Positions 1 to 13,300 are shown, numbered from the stretch's first letter. The stretch: DNA of 64,000 bases from Strigops habroptila (GCF_004027225.2 NC_044282.2:69861787-69925786), one strand, 5' to 3'. Made by a program: numbers and translations. The notes: generated from the sequence alone by a model not told the origin.

Positions 1-306
1 AATGGACATATAAGGCACATGGCTCCCCAGGACCACACTAAGCATGCTCTGGGTTGGTGCTGTGACAGAAGAGTTAGGCTCTGAAAGGACTGACTGATTA
101 CAAGCCAGATGCCCCAAAGCAACAGCATTTCCTAAGAATATCTCTTTTAAAATGCTCTAAAAGACCAAAGATTTTTCAAGGAAGCAGCAGCTTTCAATGG
201 GCAGGAAGTCTCCACCAGGAATACTTAGAACATACTTTATTTTTAATAATAAAATTTAAGAAAGCTTTTCCTGCATCTTACAAGGGAGGACCCTTGCTTC
301 AGCTAG
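1..306. other. Intergenic, no feature seen
   Basis: This is A/T-rich unique-looking sequence left of the first CR1 fragment. I see no coding exon, RNA gene or repeat in it. Confidence 0.5.
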
Positions 307-562
307 CAGTCTAAAAGTATATTTATCATAGAATCAAAGAATGGTTTGGGTTGGAAGGGACCTTAAAGCTCACCCAGTTCCAACTCCCTGCCACGGGCAG
401 CGACACCTTCCACTAGAGCAGGTTGCTCCAAGCCCCTGTGTCCAACCTGGCCTTGAACACTGTCAGGGATGGTGCAGCCACAGCTTCTCTGTGGGCCTCA
501 CCACCCTCATAGTGGTGAATTCTCCTAGTGAATAATTTTTTCCTAATATCTAATCTAATAAT
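307..562 (-). repeat. CR1 LINE 3'-end fragment
   Basis: Read on the minus strand this is the 3' end of an avian CR1 retroposon. On the plus strand it begins with ATCATAGAATCAAAGAATGG, continues through the 'ttggaagggacctta' block and a 'ccaacctggccttgaacac' block, and ends near 'cctaatatctaatct'. The stretch between about 495 and 540 is shortened compared with the copy at 1681. It contains no intact coding part and is a dead, 5'-truncated copy. Confidence 0.88.
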
Positions 563-1680
563 CATGTAAGGCTACTTTTTGGCTGTGATGAATCAAGCTG
601 AAAGCTGCGGAGGGAAGGTGTTGATGAATTCTTGCTGATAGATAATCTCTTCACCTCCAAGAATCTCAAATCCAAACTTAAATAAAGGGGTTCTTGTACC
701 AAGCAAAGCTTTGGAAGAATGAGTCATGCCTTCCCCCCACCGCTGGGACCCAGATCTCTGTTTCATACAGAAGAACCCTCAAATGTTGATTCTCCTTTTC
801 CCTTCCCACTCCATCATTTTTATTTCCCTTGATTTCAGCTTTTGCTCCCTTTATGGTTTTACAGCTTAGACTCAGTAAACAAAAGCCAGTTGTTCTGTGT
901 GTACTGGACTTGTTCCTGTTCTCTTCACCACAGACCAAGATCACTCAAAATGAGCCATTCACACTGCCTAATGCTCAGTGTCAGCACCAAGACACTCTGA
1001 AATATGGAGAGTGCAAGCCTTCCTAAAACATGTAATCCAGAATTAGAGATACCCAAGTGTCCAGGAAACATTAAAATTGTAATGTGATCGTTCTGTAGAA
1101 GACCACAGGCACTGAACCAACACATTTTCAGTACCACCATGCTATGAGTCACTATCAGGATACCTCCAGCAGCAATATGAATGATCATGCTCAGTGCTGT
1201 AGCTCTTCTGTAATTTAAATACCTTTATTTTCACTCAGCTGTAATTATTAAGCAGTAGCAGCACAGCATGCCTATGTAGCTCAGCTAAGCTTTCTGAGCA
1301 AAAGGATTCATTATCTTTCTACTTTGATAGTCTAAAAGCTAAAAAATACAAGCCTTGGATGAGATAAGTGTTTTAAAATCTTGTCTAGACATTTGTTTAT
1401 GATATACGAATGTTTAGTATAAGTTTTATTACTTTCCTATTACAATAGTGTTGCTACAGAAGTTCCTTGTCCAAAATACTGAATCCACAGATAGAAGAGA
1501 ACAGAGCAGAAACAAGAGGGGTCCAGAGATGGCAAGTGAAACGCCTAGAAACCTTAAGAAATATCTGGAAAAAATAGGCTGAAAACAGCAGGATTATCAT
1601 TGCAAAGTGAAAATGAGACGAAAGTTACATCCCAGATCAAAAACACAGGAAGTGAGCCATGTCCTCTTCAGCATCTCCCA
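563..1680. other. Intergenic, no gene seen
   Basis: This is unique-looking upstream flank. Short open frames exist on both strands (for example near 680-1190), but none shows a recognisable protein family, splice structure or compositional coding signal. Confidence 0.45.
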
Positions 1681-2181
1681 TAATCATAGAATCACAGAAT
1701 GGTTCAGGTTGGAAAGGACCTTAAGATCATCTAGTTCCAACCCCCCTGCCATGGGCAGGGACACCTCACACTAGACCATGTCACCAAAGGCTCTGTCCAA
1801 CCTGGCCTTGAACACTGCCAGGGATGGAGCATTTACCACTTCTTTGGGCAGCCTGTTCCAGTGACTCGCCACCCTCACAGTAAAGAACTTCTTCCTTATA
1901 TCTAACCTGAACTTCCCCTGTTTCAGTTTGAACCCATCACCCCTTGCCCTATCACTACAGTCCCTGATGAAGAGTCCCTCTCCAGCATCCTTGTAGCCCC
2001 CTTCAGACACTGGAAGCTGCTCTGAGGTCTCCATGCAGCTTCTCTTCTCCAGGCTGAACAGCCCCAACTTTCTCAGCCTGTCTTCATACAGGAGGTGCTC
2101 CAGCCCCTGCTCATTCTCATGTTCCTCCTCTGGACCTGCTCCAACAACTTCTTATGTTGGGGACACCAGAAATAAAATACA
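1681..2181 (-). repeat. CR1 LINE, 3' end with ORF2 C-terminal remnant
   Basis: This is the longest CR1 copy in the window, about 500 bp, with its 3' end at 1681 on the minus strand. The minus strand keeps an open frame of 98 codons (1771-2067). Its translation contains the CR1 ORF2 C-terminal signature, with '[20 protein letters not shown]' followed by a 'FKARLD' block. The copy is 5'-truncated and lacks the endonuclease and most of the reverse transcriptase, so it cannot move by itself. The open frame suggests it is younger than the other fragments here. Confidence 0.92.
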
Positions 2182-2834
2182 ACGAAGGAGAAAGATAATA
2201 TTTTAAAGTGATTTAAGGAAAGTCTCGAATATGAATAATCTGTGGAACTCTGCCAGAAGAACGACTGGGAAACCAAAAATGCTGCATTTCAAAATGAATT
2301 AGTGTTATTTATGACAAGATACCACTAAATGGTTACAAAGCCATCCAAACTAGTAACTCAAGGCTCAGGATATGTTTTTTTCTTTAGGCAAATAACTGCT
2401 TTCTAATTTCTTTGCCCCTTGTACTGACCAATACCAACAGGAGTTATCACACTGGATCTTATCCGGTATGACAGCGTTTGTGGTTCTCTTTTGCTTTGAT
2501 TCTTATGTAACAGACTTCTCTACAATATAGTGATATTAACAGCATTTTCCTGTTTTAGAGACAGTCCTTTTCATGCTCAGAGTTGTCAGAAATCTCCTGA
2601 ATGCAGGACTTGCATTGTGACAGTGCTGCTTATACCAAAATTATTCTGATTATAGATTTTTGTTGACAAAAAGCCAATGACTATTTTGAGGGAGGCTTCA
2701 ATTCTCGTGCTGACATACGTAAGCATAACAGATACTGTGAAGGAACCACACTGTAATAACAGCTATATTAACGGTTATATAAAAGCAGCTGTTTCTAATG
2801 TCTTAAGGATCTCTATAATGTTAAGGGTGTCTAA
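2182..2834. other. Intergenic, no gene seen
   Basis: Between two CR1 pieces the sequence is A/T-rich and unique-looking. I see no exon or RNA gene. Confidence 0.4.
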
Positions 2835-2938
2835 TGTTTAGGGACATGGTTTAGTGGTAGACTTGGCAGTGCTGGGTTAACAGTTGGACTCAATGATCTT
2901 AGAGGTCTTTTCCAACCTAAACAGTTCTATGATTCTTT
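2835..2938 (+). repeat. CR1 LINE 3'-end fragment
   Basis: The plus strand reads 'ttggactcaatgatctt', then 'agaggtcttttccaaccta', then 'ttctatgattctt', which is the terminal part of an avian CR1 in sense orientation. Only about 100 bp remain and it is more diverged than the copy at 7205. Confidence 0.85.
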
Positions 2939-5900
2939 ACAGGCTTTTGAGATTCTGTAAGTTTGGGGGCAATTGTTTGTTTATGTTTAAAACCCCTGAA
3001 TTAGAGACTGATCAGTTTTAATTGTGGTCAAAGTTTTCAAATATTTAATCGTGTTTCAGAAAAATGTGTAAAATCAAAAGCCCACAGGTCCTTTTAGATC
3101 AATTTTCAACACTGGTTGAGTCATCAGAATGAAAGACTGGCCTTGTAGTCAATCCATGGGGCACACAGCAAGGTATTTCAGCAAAAGAAGGTCAGACAAT
3201 TGATGTCTTCAGTTTCATGTTAAAGTATATATTTCATTTCCTGCCTGGGCTGGTTTTGTGTAAGGTCTAGGGCTAAGTCCCTATTCCTAAGCAGGCTTTC
3301 TTATGCACTTTAATTCATTTTATGTCTCTTGTTCTGTCCCAACTACTTAAACTCAATTTTATGGACTAGGGTTTGTCTCCTGATTAATATAATTGATTTC
3401 TGATACCCGTTATCAGTGCTAAGCACAACCATCACAATCATACTGGAAGCTGTCTCACAGGAATAAGCCTTTCACTCTTCACCTCTGCACAAGGCCTTCA
3501 CCAAGCAATTTGTTGTCCCTAAAAACATCCCATTCCAATATGACTTTCCATGTATCTGAGGCCAGCTAAACAAAGTAGGACAGTATAAAAACTCCTGGAC
3601 ACAGTGTGAGATTTTCTAGCAACTTTGCAACACTCCGTATAAAACTACTCAGAAGTTGTCCAGCTTTGGGGCTGCTCTACTCCATGCTTTTCACCAAGGT
3701 CTCTTCAACCTTTCTCCCTTTCAATGAAGTTCCTCCCAAAACTCCCTAAGTCCAGCATCTTCTCCTCCGGAGACCAGGATCATCTAGTTAGCCCCTGGCT
3801 GCAGAGTGCTGACCAAATTTCAGATCTGCTGGCCATATATCTACCAAGAACTAAGGAGGTCACAAACGTAAATTTCTTCTTCACTTGGAAGGCATCACCT
3901 TGGGAATAAATTTTGCAAAGATCCTCCTCCAGCAGCAAGTTTCCCTTAGCAAAGCCAGTTTGGGTCTGGGGATAATCTTCTTTCATTACTTGTAACCTGA
4001 GGTCACAAAAATATAGACCACATTTGAGTAGATAAAGAAAAGGCACTGTGTGAACATACTCTTTTTAGAATGCCAGCTTTCTTTTGCCTGTTCAGGTCTG
4101 ACAGGCTCTTTGTCACTTGATGTGGATAGGTTGAAACAACCTAAAAGCAAGCCATGCACAAACTTCTGCACAGCAACAAATCTTCCCAATCACTTGCCAT
4201 CAATGACTGCAGTGCACTCACCCTGCCTACAGAGCACCATAAGCACTCTATCTAAGGGAAACATCATGCTTAGAATCACAGCACAGTGAACTGTCAAGTC
4301 TTATTTCCCTTCTAACTGGGTTAGCAAATGGGCTGACCTTTTTTACAAGCATCTAATTTGTGAATTGATAGTGTTTACCTTTGGCTATTATTTTTAAGGA
4401 AGCCTGTTCAGGCCACAGTACAAACATCCCTTTCGCTGCAGGCTGCCCCTTTGTCTAACAACCTGATACGTGGAGCCTACTGACTGGTCCACTGCTCACA
4501 CAGAGATGAGCTTCCCCGGATATAGAGCTTGAACTTTCACTAGTCTCCATTCAGGCTAAAAGTAGCCATGTTAAAAAAAGTTCAAAGAGCTGGCAAACAA
4601 TTCCAGAGTCCTAGAGAAATCAAAAATTCCTAGAGGAAATCTTTTTCTGGCACAAATAAGCCTCTATTGGTACATTGGAAAAGCATTGTTTTCCACCTAC
4701 TCCACATCTATCCCAGCAACAGCCTTCTGAAGTGTAGCATTCCTACAGTAACTTGCCCTTCATACAATGAGCAGGCATCTTTTTGTGCACAGCCAAGGGG
4801 AAGATGGGAAGGTGCGACGTATATCCTATGACCTGTACAGGATGGGTGCAGTGGGGCCTGCCCTTCCTGATGGCAGGCTGCTCTGGAAAGCGTCAGTCCA
4901 GCTCGTGTCCTGTCCTCACATCTGTAGAGCCCTGGGGAACCCACTCTGCTTCAGCCTTAAGCCATATTCAGGCTGCTTTCAAAAGGTATGTGGCTGCAGA
5001 AGTAAGAAATGGGGGTGACAGGTAAGAGACACATTCAGTTCCACGTAAAGAAATGTGCTTCAAAGATGTGCTGCCTTCTTACTTGTTGGCCTAGAGGAAA
5101 TGAATTACCCTCTGCACAAAGAGTTGCTTCCTACCAAAGGTGAGGTAGGTGCCACACACGAAGCTTCTTCAGCTGGGGAGGCACACGGAAGGAGCTAGTA
5201 GGACAAAAGAGACATGGAGAGGTCTGTAGGACCCACAGGAGGGAACACAGCTATCTCAGAAATCCCAGTCTCTTCATGGCTAGTGCATAAAGGACCCTTC
5301 TCCCTTCTGCAAGGTCCTGTCTCTTGTATCAAGAATTCTGTGAATCAAAACCCCTAGGAGTTCAGGAATTACATTCCCATCACTTTATGAAGATGCATTC
5401 AAGAAAGAACTAAACAAGTCATTCAGCTAAAGAGTGACTTCACTGCAACAACTGCCAAAGCCCTATCAATTCAATTAATACAAGCACTGATTGTTGCAGT
5501 AACATACTTACTTAAACATAAGTAAAACAATGATTTTGAAAATATCTAGCAACAACTTTCTCTTTATATCGCCTCTTAAAAACAGTTCCGAGGTAGATTT
5601 GTACTCTCATACACAACACATCAAACAAATGCATTCCAATTTAACCAGCTAATAACTATATACATTCAGATATTTTTCTATTCTGAAAAGTATGAAAGTT
5701 AAGCTACCGAAATATTGAAATCTTAGTTATGGAAGACTTGATGAGCTTTAATAGCATTATGGGCAAGCAATAAACCAAACACGTTTTGCCACAGGCTTAG
5801 GCAGAGAGAGGCTCAGGGAAGCAAGTGAGACAAGGAAAGTAAAAGATAAGATAGAGTGGTGAAAGGCAGAAGCTGGTATCGGTGAGATCTGGTGCTGAGT

Positions 5901-7204
5901 ATGTCCCTTATATGTGACTTTGCAAATACAATGGACATGCAAAAACAGGCTGGAAAAAATCCTCTGAGGAGAAATATCTACAGCTTTATATACCCCTCTC
6001 AAGTATCTTCTTTAGCCATCTTGCATTTGGTTTCAGTGTAATATGAACAGACCTATCTATTTACAAAAGCTCCCCTCTTCCCACCAGGCTTGTTTGTTAT
6101 TTTATGTGTTTCTGCATCATTTGCAGAGTTTGCTTTGATCTACATTCCTCCTGGATGTGCGGTTTCCTTTTCGGCTACCAAAAGGAAAACTGTTTGGTTT
6201 GAGAATTTGCTTATTTTGAAGCTCCGCTGGCCCAAAATACCTATTTTTAATCCAAATGAGCACAGCTCAGTGCTTTCAGCTCTTCAGCACTGGTTGCCTT
6301 CCTTTCAGGAAAAACCTCTTTGAAACAATAAGTGACCTCTTCATACTCTAATAAAATTGCCAAACTAATCTCAGCTGGCACAAATGAGAGCATTCTGTTT
6401 GCTGCAGCTGAGTTTGAGTATGTATACTCATGCATAACTTGATCCTCAAATTGCTTTAATTTAGCACTATCCTGAAACAGCTGTTATTTCATTCCACATC
6501 TGACACCCGACAACACATACCATGCTGCTCTAAAACATCATCAGAACAGGTAATTATGAATTCTCCCAATATTTCTTTATTAAAGACTCAATCTCTCTTC
6601 CACTGATGGCAGAATTTCTGCTGCCTCCAAGGGCTCTCGGGGCTTTGGTGAGTTTGTGATACAACTGTAAATGCTTCTGCACATGGTATGTGATGTTGAA
6701 TGTAAATCTGAGCCACTGTAATCCTTCCTCGTTCTCCAATAAGCATCACAATGCCACCACACTAGGAATAGTCCATAGACAAAACACAGTTCATAAATAA
6801 CAGGTAAACAATCTTCAAATGAGAAGAGAAGACAGGACACATCCTTGGAATAACTCTTTGACTGGGAAACAGGATATATTCTTCAAGGACCTTGCAGGAA
6901 TAGTCCCAGAGGACAATTAGAGATTAGATCTTCTCTTCTGTGGGGTTAGGCCACAGGAGTTAACTTGGGAAACAAGTCAGATAAACAAAACACTAGCAAG
7001 AGGAAGGACACTCTTAGACTTTGCTTCTGTGTCTTTAGTAGACACAGGCCTTCATGTCAAGCTTCACATGAAGAACTTTGTTTCAAATGGCAACAGCATT
7101 AGCTGACATCACTACTATTGGAAAGGAGCAACCCTCGGCGATTCTGCAGACTAACATTGTAAGAATATTCTTAATGAGACAGCCTAGAATTAGAGTGTCT
7201 TGAT
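2939..7204. other. Intergenic flank, no gene seen
   Basis: This 4.3-kb stretch contains only short, unrelated open frames on both strands, none longer than about 90 codons and none of a family I recognise. I see no clear interspersed repeat, CpG cluster or RNA gene. It is upstream flank of JAG1. Confidence 0.45.
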
Positions 7205-7494
7205 CCACTGACTGAAAACAAGGGCAAGGGGTAATGGGTTCAAACTTAAACAGAGGAAGTTTAGATTAGATATAAGGAAGAAGTTCTTTACAGTGAGGGT
7301 GGTGAAGCACTGGAATGGGTTGCCCAGGGAGGTTGTGGATGCTCCATCCCTGGCGGTGTTCAAGGCCAGGTTGGACAGAGCCTTGAGCCACATGGTTTAG
7401 GGCAAGGTGTCCCTGCCCATGGCAGGGGGGTTGGAACTAGATGATCTTAAGGTCCTTTCCAACCCTTACGATTCTATGATTCTATGATTCTATC
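7205..7494 (+). repeat. CR1 LINE 3'-end fragment, sense orientation
   Basis: The plus strand carries the CR1 ORF2 tail ('aagttctttacagtgagggt', 'cactggaatgggttgcccag') followed by the 3' UTR block 'gtgtccctgcccatggcag', and ends in three tandem ATTCTATG-type units at about 7470-7494. It lies in inverted orientation to the copy at 1681-2181. It is 5'-truncated and inactive. Confidence 0.93.
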
Positions 7495-9061
7495 GCTCAG
7501 CAAATACACAACTCCTTCTACAAGAGCAAGCGCAGAAGCCTGGAGATTTATGCTCTTTTCATTCGCAGCCTGGTCTCATTATATGCAGGCAAAGGCAGAC
7601 ACATTCACTATGAATAAGTTTTATTTTAAGAAAAAATTGATGAGGGAAATTGGTATTCAAGTGCATGTGCACACACAGACACCATTACTGCAAAGCTGCG
7701 TAAGTAGTGGGGGAAACAGTGTTCCTACTTTGCAAGAAGAAAAACATTCCTCCTAAGAACACAGCTATACCCACTTTACCAAGTAAATATAAAGGAAACG
7801 GTTATCGAGGATGAGTAACTGAAATGTCTAATAGCAGCTTTCCTTTTCATACAGATATATATGAGAGGGGAAATATACACATGGAGCAATGTATATGGCC
7901 ACCCTTGTATGCCTATATGAACTATGAAGAAGCTTTGCTGGAAGAGGAGACTCGTATATAGAAGGTCTGAACTTCTAAGCTGCTCTGTATCTAATCTATC
8001 TAAGAAAATGAGGCTAGCGCAGATTTTAATGTAAAGCATAGTGGTTTTCCAAAAACACTCTTTTGAAACACGTTTCTCTGTGTCTTTAAAATATAAGACC
8101 TAAATAATAAAGATACATAGTGATGGTGCTCTCTGTGGTTCATCCTGTGAAGCCAAGTTCCCCGGCTCAGCAAGTGAGAAGATTAAAATATCACAGAAGA
8201 GAATTAGTACTTGAGGCACGCAAACATTAATGCCTGGGCATGATCCAGGGAAACACTTGGTTTCTTTTTCCTAGAGAAGTATTTAGAAATATATATAAAT
8301 TGTAAAACTCAGATAAATAAGCTAAAAGCAGGAAACACCACATGTCCCAGCTGGCAATGCACTAGAAAAGCAGCAGCTCAGGGTTACCCCAAAGCAGACC
8401 CCTAAGAGCAGTGTCTGTCCTGCTGGCTGCAAGGCAGTGCCTCAGCTGTGCTGCCTGCCATCTTCTGCATTGTCAGTACCACAGCTTGCCTCCTTAAGAC
8501 TTGAAACTGATCCACTTCAGTTATTAGGCTGATCCAAGGACACGGACAGAAGAGCAGGATTTAATGGGCAGGCAGGCAGGAAAAGTCTTTTAACACTTTA
8601 GAAAACATTGACTTGGTGGAAGGAATTGGCTAGCTCAAAGGATTAGTAATGAGATACTGAGCCCCTTAGCTCTAGGTCACCACACTGAATCTGGTCCAGG
8701 TCAGTAGAAATCAAAAGCTGTTGGTGTTCGGTGGCCTTCAGGAAGTCAGCTGGTGGTCCTACTCCAGCTACTACTGCTAAAATGTCTGTACCACCATAAC
8801 CGAGAGCAGTTGGCAGCACTTCCAGGAACGGTTTAGGACTGGCATGGTACAAGAAAAGACTGAGCAGAGAAAGATGTCCCAGCAAACGCGCTAGGCTGGG
8901 ACTCAAGGAAAATAAAACAAGCTGCCTGATCATCTACAGATTTCCAGTGTGACTTGGGGCATGAGATTAAGGATTCTGTTCAAGATAACTTTTGTTTCCT
9001 CACTGCTATGGTCTTCAAATGGCATTTGTGGCCTAAATGTCTCTGAAAGCCATAAGCAATT
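7495..9061. other. Intergenic flank, no gene seen
   Basis: No recognisable coding sequence is present. A short GGCA-type run occurs at about 8563-8580. The 96-codon minus-strand frame at 8643-8933 has no recognisable domain. Confidence 0.4.
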
Positions 9062-9140
9062 GCTGAAGCTCAGGCCCCTACCTTTAAAATGGAAGTAAGT
9101 AGCTCACAGGGTTGCTGCAGGGAAATCCACAGTAAAGGAG
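9062..9140 (+). repeat. Old CORE-SINE/MIR-like remnant
   Basis: The series 'ctcaggcccctacctttaaaatgg', then 'agctcacagggttgctgcagg' follows the order of the MIR/CORE-SINE central region, which has a 'cctcagtttcc...tgtaaaatggg...cctcacagggttgt' pattern. Divergence is high, as expected for a pre-avian element. The family assignment is from memory of the consensus and not from a search. Confidence 0.55.
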
Positions 9141-9397
9141 TGGTTAGACAAGAAACCAAGTCAGGTGAGCAAACCCTTTCTTCCTAAAATCAGCTCCCCT
9201 AACTCCAAAGCAAGGCATTTGCTAAGTATACACAGGGCTCCCATAGGCAAAACTTTGTGTTTAATGTGCTTAAAAAGAACAAATTCCCCTTATAGCAAAC
9301 AGCGCCCCCCAAAAAACCCCACATTTCCACCGTTGCCCAGCATCAAAGAATCCAGCTGCTCCCGGCTTTTATCCCACCTAGGATGAATTTCTAATGT

Positions 9398-9466
9398 CTG
9401 TGTTGTGCAGGAGGTCAAATAGATGATCATAATAGTCCCTTCTGGCCTTAAAATCTATGAAATTGG
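9398..9466 (+). repeat. Ancient amniote CR1 3'-end remnant
   Basis: The segment 'gtcaaatagatgatcataa' followed by 'gtcccttctggccttaaaa' and 'tctatgaaa' matches the 3' end of the older reptile-type CR1 elements and not the younger avian CR1 copies found elsewhere in the window. Only about 70 bp remain. Confidence 0.7.
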
Positions 9467-9507
9467 AGAATGAATCACAAGATATCAGTCACTATTGAAG
9501 GCAGGAT

Positions 9508-9612
9508 GGTAGGCGGCATAGCTCAGCGGTAGGGTGTGATATGGCAGAGTAAATCCCATGTTCTTAGGCTGTGTGAAGCTGGGAAACTGACATTTTGCCT
9601 TCTTTGTTGCTC
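9508..9612 (+). repeat. tRNA-derived SINE (MIR-like) remnant
   Basis: The block starts with a tRNA-like 5' end: 'TAGCTCAGCGG' at about 9519-9529 fits an RNA polymerase III box A. It continues with 'agagtaaatccc' (a degraded box B position) and then 'ggctgtgtgaagctggg', which parallels the MIR 'agctgtgtgaccttggg' segment. It has no tRNA 3' half, so it is a SINE relic and not a tRNA gene. Confidence 0.6.
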
Positions 9613-10071
9613 CTTTGGGACACCGAGAGAGATGCAGGTTATTTTAATAATAAACCCAGTCCTCCCTCAATGCAGCCTAAGAATATTGCCTCTTACAGGA
9701 GTGAGTGCGTGAAGGATTGAGAAACACTAGTTATTTTCAAACTGGATTAAGTCTTTCAAAAGCTAATAGGTTTCCAATGAGCTGTGGTGTTGCTGCTGCA
9801 GCTGCTCTAATTTGAGAATAAAAGAATGCAGGCTTTGTGCCTAGGGACCTGTTATTGATCCGAGCAAGGAGGATGGGAAGGAAGGGGGTAGAGGAGGGTT
9901 ATCCTCCTTTCAGCTGGGGTGGGGGCGTTCTTTTCAAAGTCACATTATCTGCTAGTAACAACAAAACCTCACCCCATGACATGCTGCTCTATACAGGATT
10001 GCACTTGTTGAGAACTAAAAGCATTAGAGAAAAAAAACCTCCTCTGGCAACCTTGCGTAGCTAACTTCATT

Positions 10072-10113
10072 GAGGGCCCACGAGACTCAACAGATGGGTC
10101 TCGGGACTCCCTC
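10072..10113. repeat. Imperfect inverted repeat (hairpin)
   Basis: CGAGAC at 10081-10086 pairs with GTCTCG at 10098-10103 across an 11-nt loop. Further out, GAGGG at 10072-10076 pairs with CCCTC at 10109-10113, with an asymmetric internal loop between the two helices. Function is unknown. Confidence 0.6.
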
Positions 10114-10301
10114 ATTAGGAAACGCACCCGTCCCTTTGCATCTGGTGCCCCGCTCTGCTCTATGCCATGCACTCATTAGCATCGCAGGCTCACAGATTCC
10201 TTAGCACGTGCTTCCAATAAATATCGGGAAGAAAGGAGGGGAGGGAAGCCACTGCTTGGAGCAGCAAGATGAGGGGTCACCCACTAGGCTGGGAAATCCT
10301 T

Positions 10302-10316
10302 CCACACACACACACA
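10302..10316. repeat. (CA)n microsatellite
   Basis: Seven and a half CA dinucleotide units run without interruption. Confidence 0.85.
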
Positions 10317-13300
10317 GAGTCCCCTGCAGCCCCAGAGGAGGGAGGACAATAAAAGGCAGCCAACCCCAAATGTGCATTTAAAGGGACAGGTGTGGAATTG
10401 CTTCTATTCAAGTTGTGGCAGATCCTCATTTGTTCCCCTCTGCCACAGTAAATAAAAATCATCATTATATATATATAAATCCCCCAGCAGTTTAGGACAA
10501 CACACAGATTGTGGATCTGCAAGGGTCTGTGGCCCCTTTCAGACATAAAGCGGATGCACACCGGGTAATGCCATTACCTTCAAAGAAGATAATTGGTTTT
10601 AAGGGTCCAATTCTACAGCCAGGCTCTTTTTTCTTTCAGGTCTTCACCAAGCATGCCCTGCTGCCGCAGTGCCACAAATCAGGGATGTCCTTCATCACAC
10701 TTGGAGTGGGTCCATGACTCAGGGCCGAGAGCAGGAGCAACTGAAGGGAAAATCATCCTCCATGTGTTTGAAAACGTGAGACAGAACGGCGTCCTCCAGA
10801 GAGGCAGGAATGTAAAACCTTCCAGGTTCTGTGGAAAGAGCAAAAAAAACCCTTTAATCAGAGGCAGGTGACAGGACACTGTATCTTGATCATACTCCCA
10901 AGAATAGGGCCTTTTATTTGCCATCTCTCCATGATGCACCTAGCCTATTCTTATTCCATTCCTTCTCATTCACTCTTGTTTTCACCATCCTGCTGGCAGT
11001 GCAGGCATTTTGACCACAGGTAACTGCAGGGCAGGACTGGGAGAGTGCCAAGTGATGAACTGCTGCACTTGATAGGGACCTTGCTCAAAATGCAGTGTTT
11101 CAACACCAAAACTCCCAAATGAGAACAGGCTCAGACTCTTCTGAATGCTTCTGGCTCTAACATACAGTCCTGTCACATCTCTCTCTGCATGATCAGTGAC
11201 ACGAGACCTCAAGCACATACAGGTAACATCCACATGTTGCAACTTGTAGAATGGTCAAGGTTGGGGTTTTTTTTAATTCTTGTGTAAAGAATGAACATGG
11301 AGAAATCCATTTTTAGCCCTTTTACCTAGGACCTTGTCTTTATCTGTACCACCAAGGATGCTAGCCTCTGGGGCCTGCGCTTTATCTAAAAGTATTTAGC
11401 TGATACAAACAGGTTCCTTCTGCCAGGGAGCAGTTAGTGCCAACGGACTACATAAACACAGGCCATTGTGCCATGTTATATACCCCAAACTCCCCAGAGA
11501 AACATTTTCCCTGCAGATCAGCAAGGTCGCCCCCACCCACCCAATTTTGAGGCTCAACTCACTGGCCATTCCAGCAAGTTACTTAAGCATCTGGATTTTG
11601 GCAATTCTAATGCCTCTAGATGTTACTTCCTACCAAATGAAGCAACTCCCTTTATATCCTCCATGCAGGATTAAGGAAACTCAAGGCCCAGAATATATGG
11701 AATAATGGCAGGCAAAGGCAAGAAGTCATAAACTGAACGCCCAAATTTAAACATCCTAATTGCAGCTCTCTTCTTTTTAGTCATTTCCTTAGCTAAATGA
11801 CACCCCTGTGTACTTCAGTCTTGCACCCTTAGGGTAGTTGGTGACAAAGAACGTGTTGAACATGTACTATCATATCCATTGAACAATGAAGAGAAAGCAG
11901 TGAAAAGAAAACTGCAGGCATTTTGATGCTTTCATAACAAGAAAATGAAACTTGATCTGAGCACTTACTCAATAAAATTGACAAAGCACCCTTGCAGAAA
12001 GCCATGAGGAAAGCCCTCCTAGAAACTTGGAGCTCTCTCAAAAGCTTACAATCCATTGTTTACTGGAGATGGGGCTCAGCCTAGGTTTCAGCACAGCCTT
12101 CTCTACAACTGACAAGAATAGCTGAGGCTACTGCTTATCAAATGAAAGTGTCATCTTGTCCGTGACAGATGTGCCAGCACTGCTCAGTGTCACAGTCTTT
12201 GCACCTACTGGAAGCTACTCTAGCTTGATAAGCTGTACCCCTACTCAGACCTAAAACTGTAGTCTCAGCTCTCCCCTGTTTTTAGAAAGCAGGGATTTGA
12301 GATCAAATCACTGGTGTACAGGAATCCCACCACTGGGGAGGATAACTGAAGGACAAAGCAGTGGGGTTCACAGGTTAAGGTGGAGGCATCCGATCCTGCA
12401 GGGGTTAACAGAGAAACGACCAGAAAGCAGGTTTTATATGCATATAAATAAAGGAAACTGAAGGAGAAACTACTATTCTCTGGAACAGAGTAAGGTCTCA
12501 ATTTTAAGCTGTGACAGAAAGCAATAATGTTATGGATTCAGTTAATTACAGCTGGATAAAACTTAAAAGCTCTACAATAGGCATTTTTTGGCTCTCCAAC
12601 TTTTAACTCTTTCAGGGACTTTACTGGTTCTCACTACAGCCATTTCTGAGCACCCCACAGTCTTTAGTTTTTATTGGTCTCAGAGTATCCTCTGAATTAG
12701 ATTTAGTGACTCATTTTTGTTCCAGTGAGCAAAGGTACAGAAAAACTAAGGTGGGAATTTCAAAGTCACAAAATGCACATGCACAATAAACACAACGGGG
12801 CTCTGAAATTTTAATTCTCTTAACTAACATGCTCCAGGGAAAGAGGAAAGTAAGTGCTTGTAGCAGCAAACTGGATTTGGGTCTCTGGTCACTGGAGCAT
12901 CCTCTTCTTGTGTCACCTTTGGAAAGCTTGCCTCAAAATACAGCTTTAAGAAATGGCCTGACTGAAGAACTGCAGCTTCTGTGGAAGTAGGTATGCACTG
13001 CTCAGTGTTTGGTAAGCTCTGCTCCTTCTCCTAACCTCTGCCACTTGCTCAACTTTCTCATCAGAGGTAGTTTTCTCTCCCGATCCATTTGTGAAATAGC
13101 CCAACCTGGGGTGTGGCCTCCCCACAAAATGCTTTCTAATTAGTTTCTAAACATTAAATGATTATGGAAGTGCAATTCCCATTCCACTCAGGTGATGAAA
13201 AGCTTTACGGCAGTTCAGTCTCACTTTGTAATTAGAGAAATTAGCTTTCTAAGTTTAGATCACTCAACTGTGCAAATGGGTTCATCTGCTGGAATGTGTT

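Noticed and set aside
9519-9591. Possible tRNA gene from the TAGCTCAGCGG box A
   Set aside because: No matching acceptor stem, anticodon arm or intact box B; the downstream part follows a SINE pattern.
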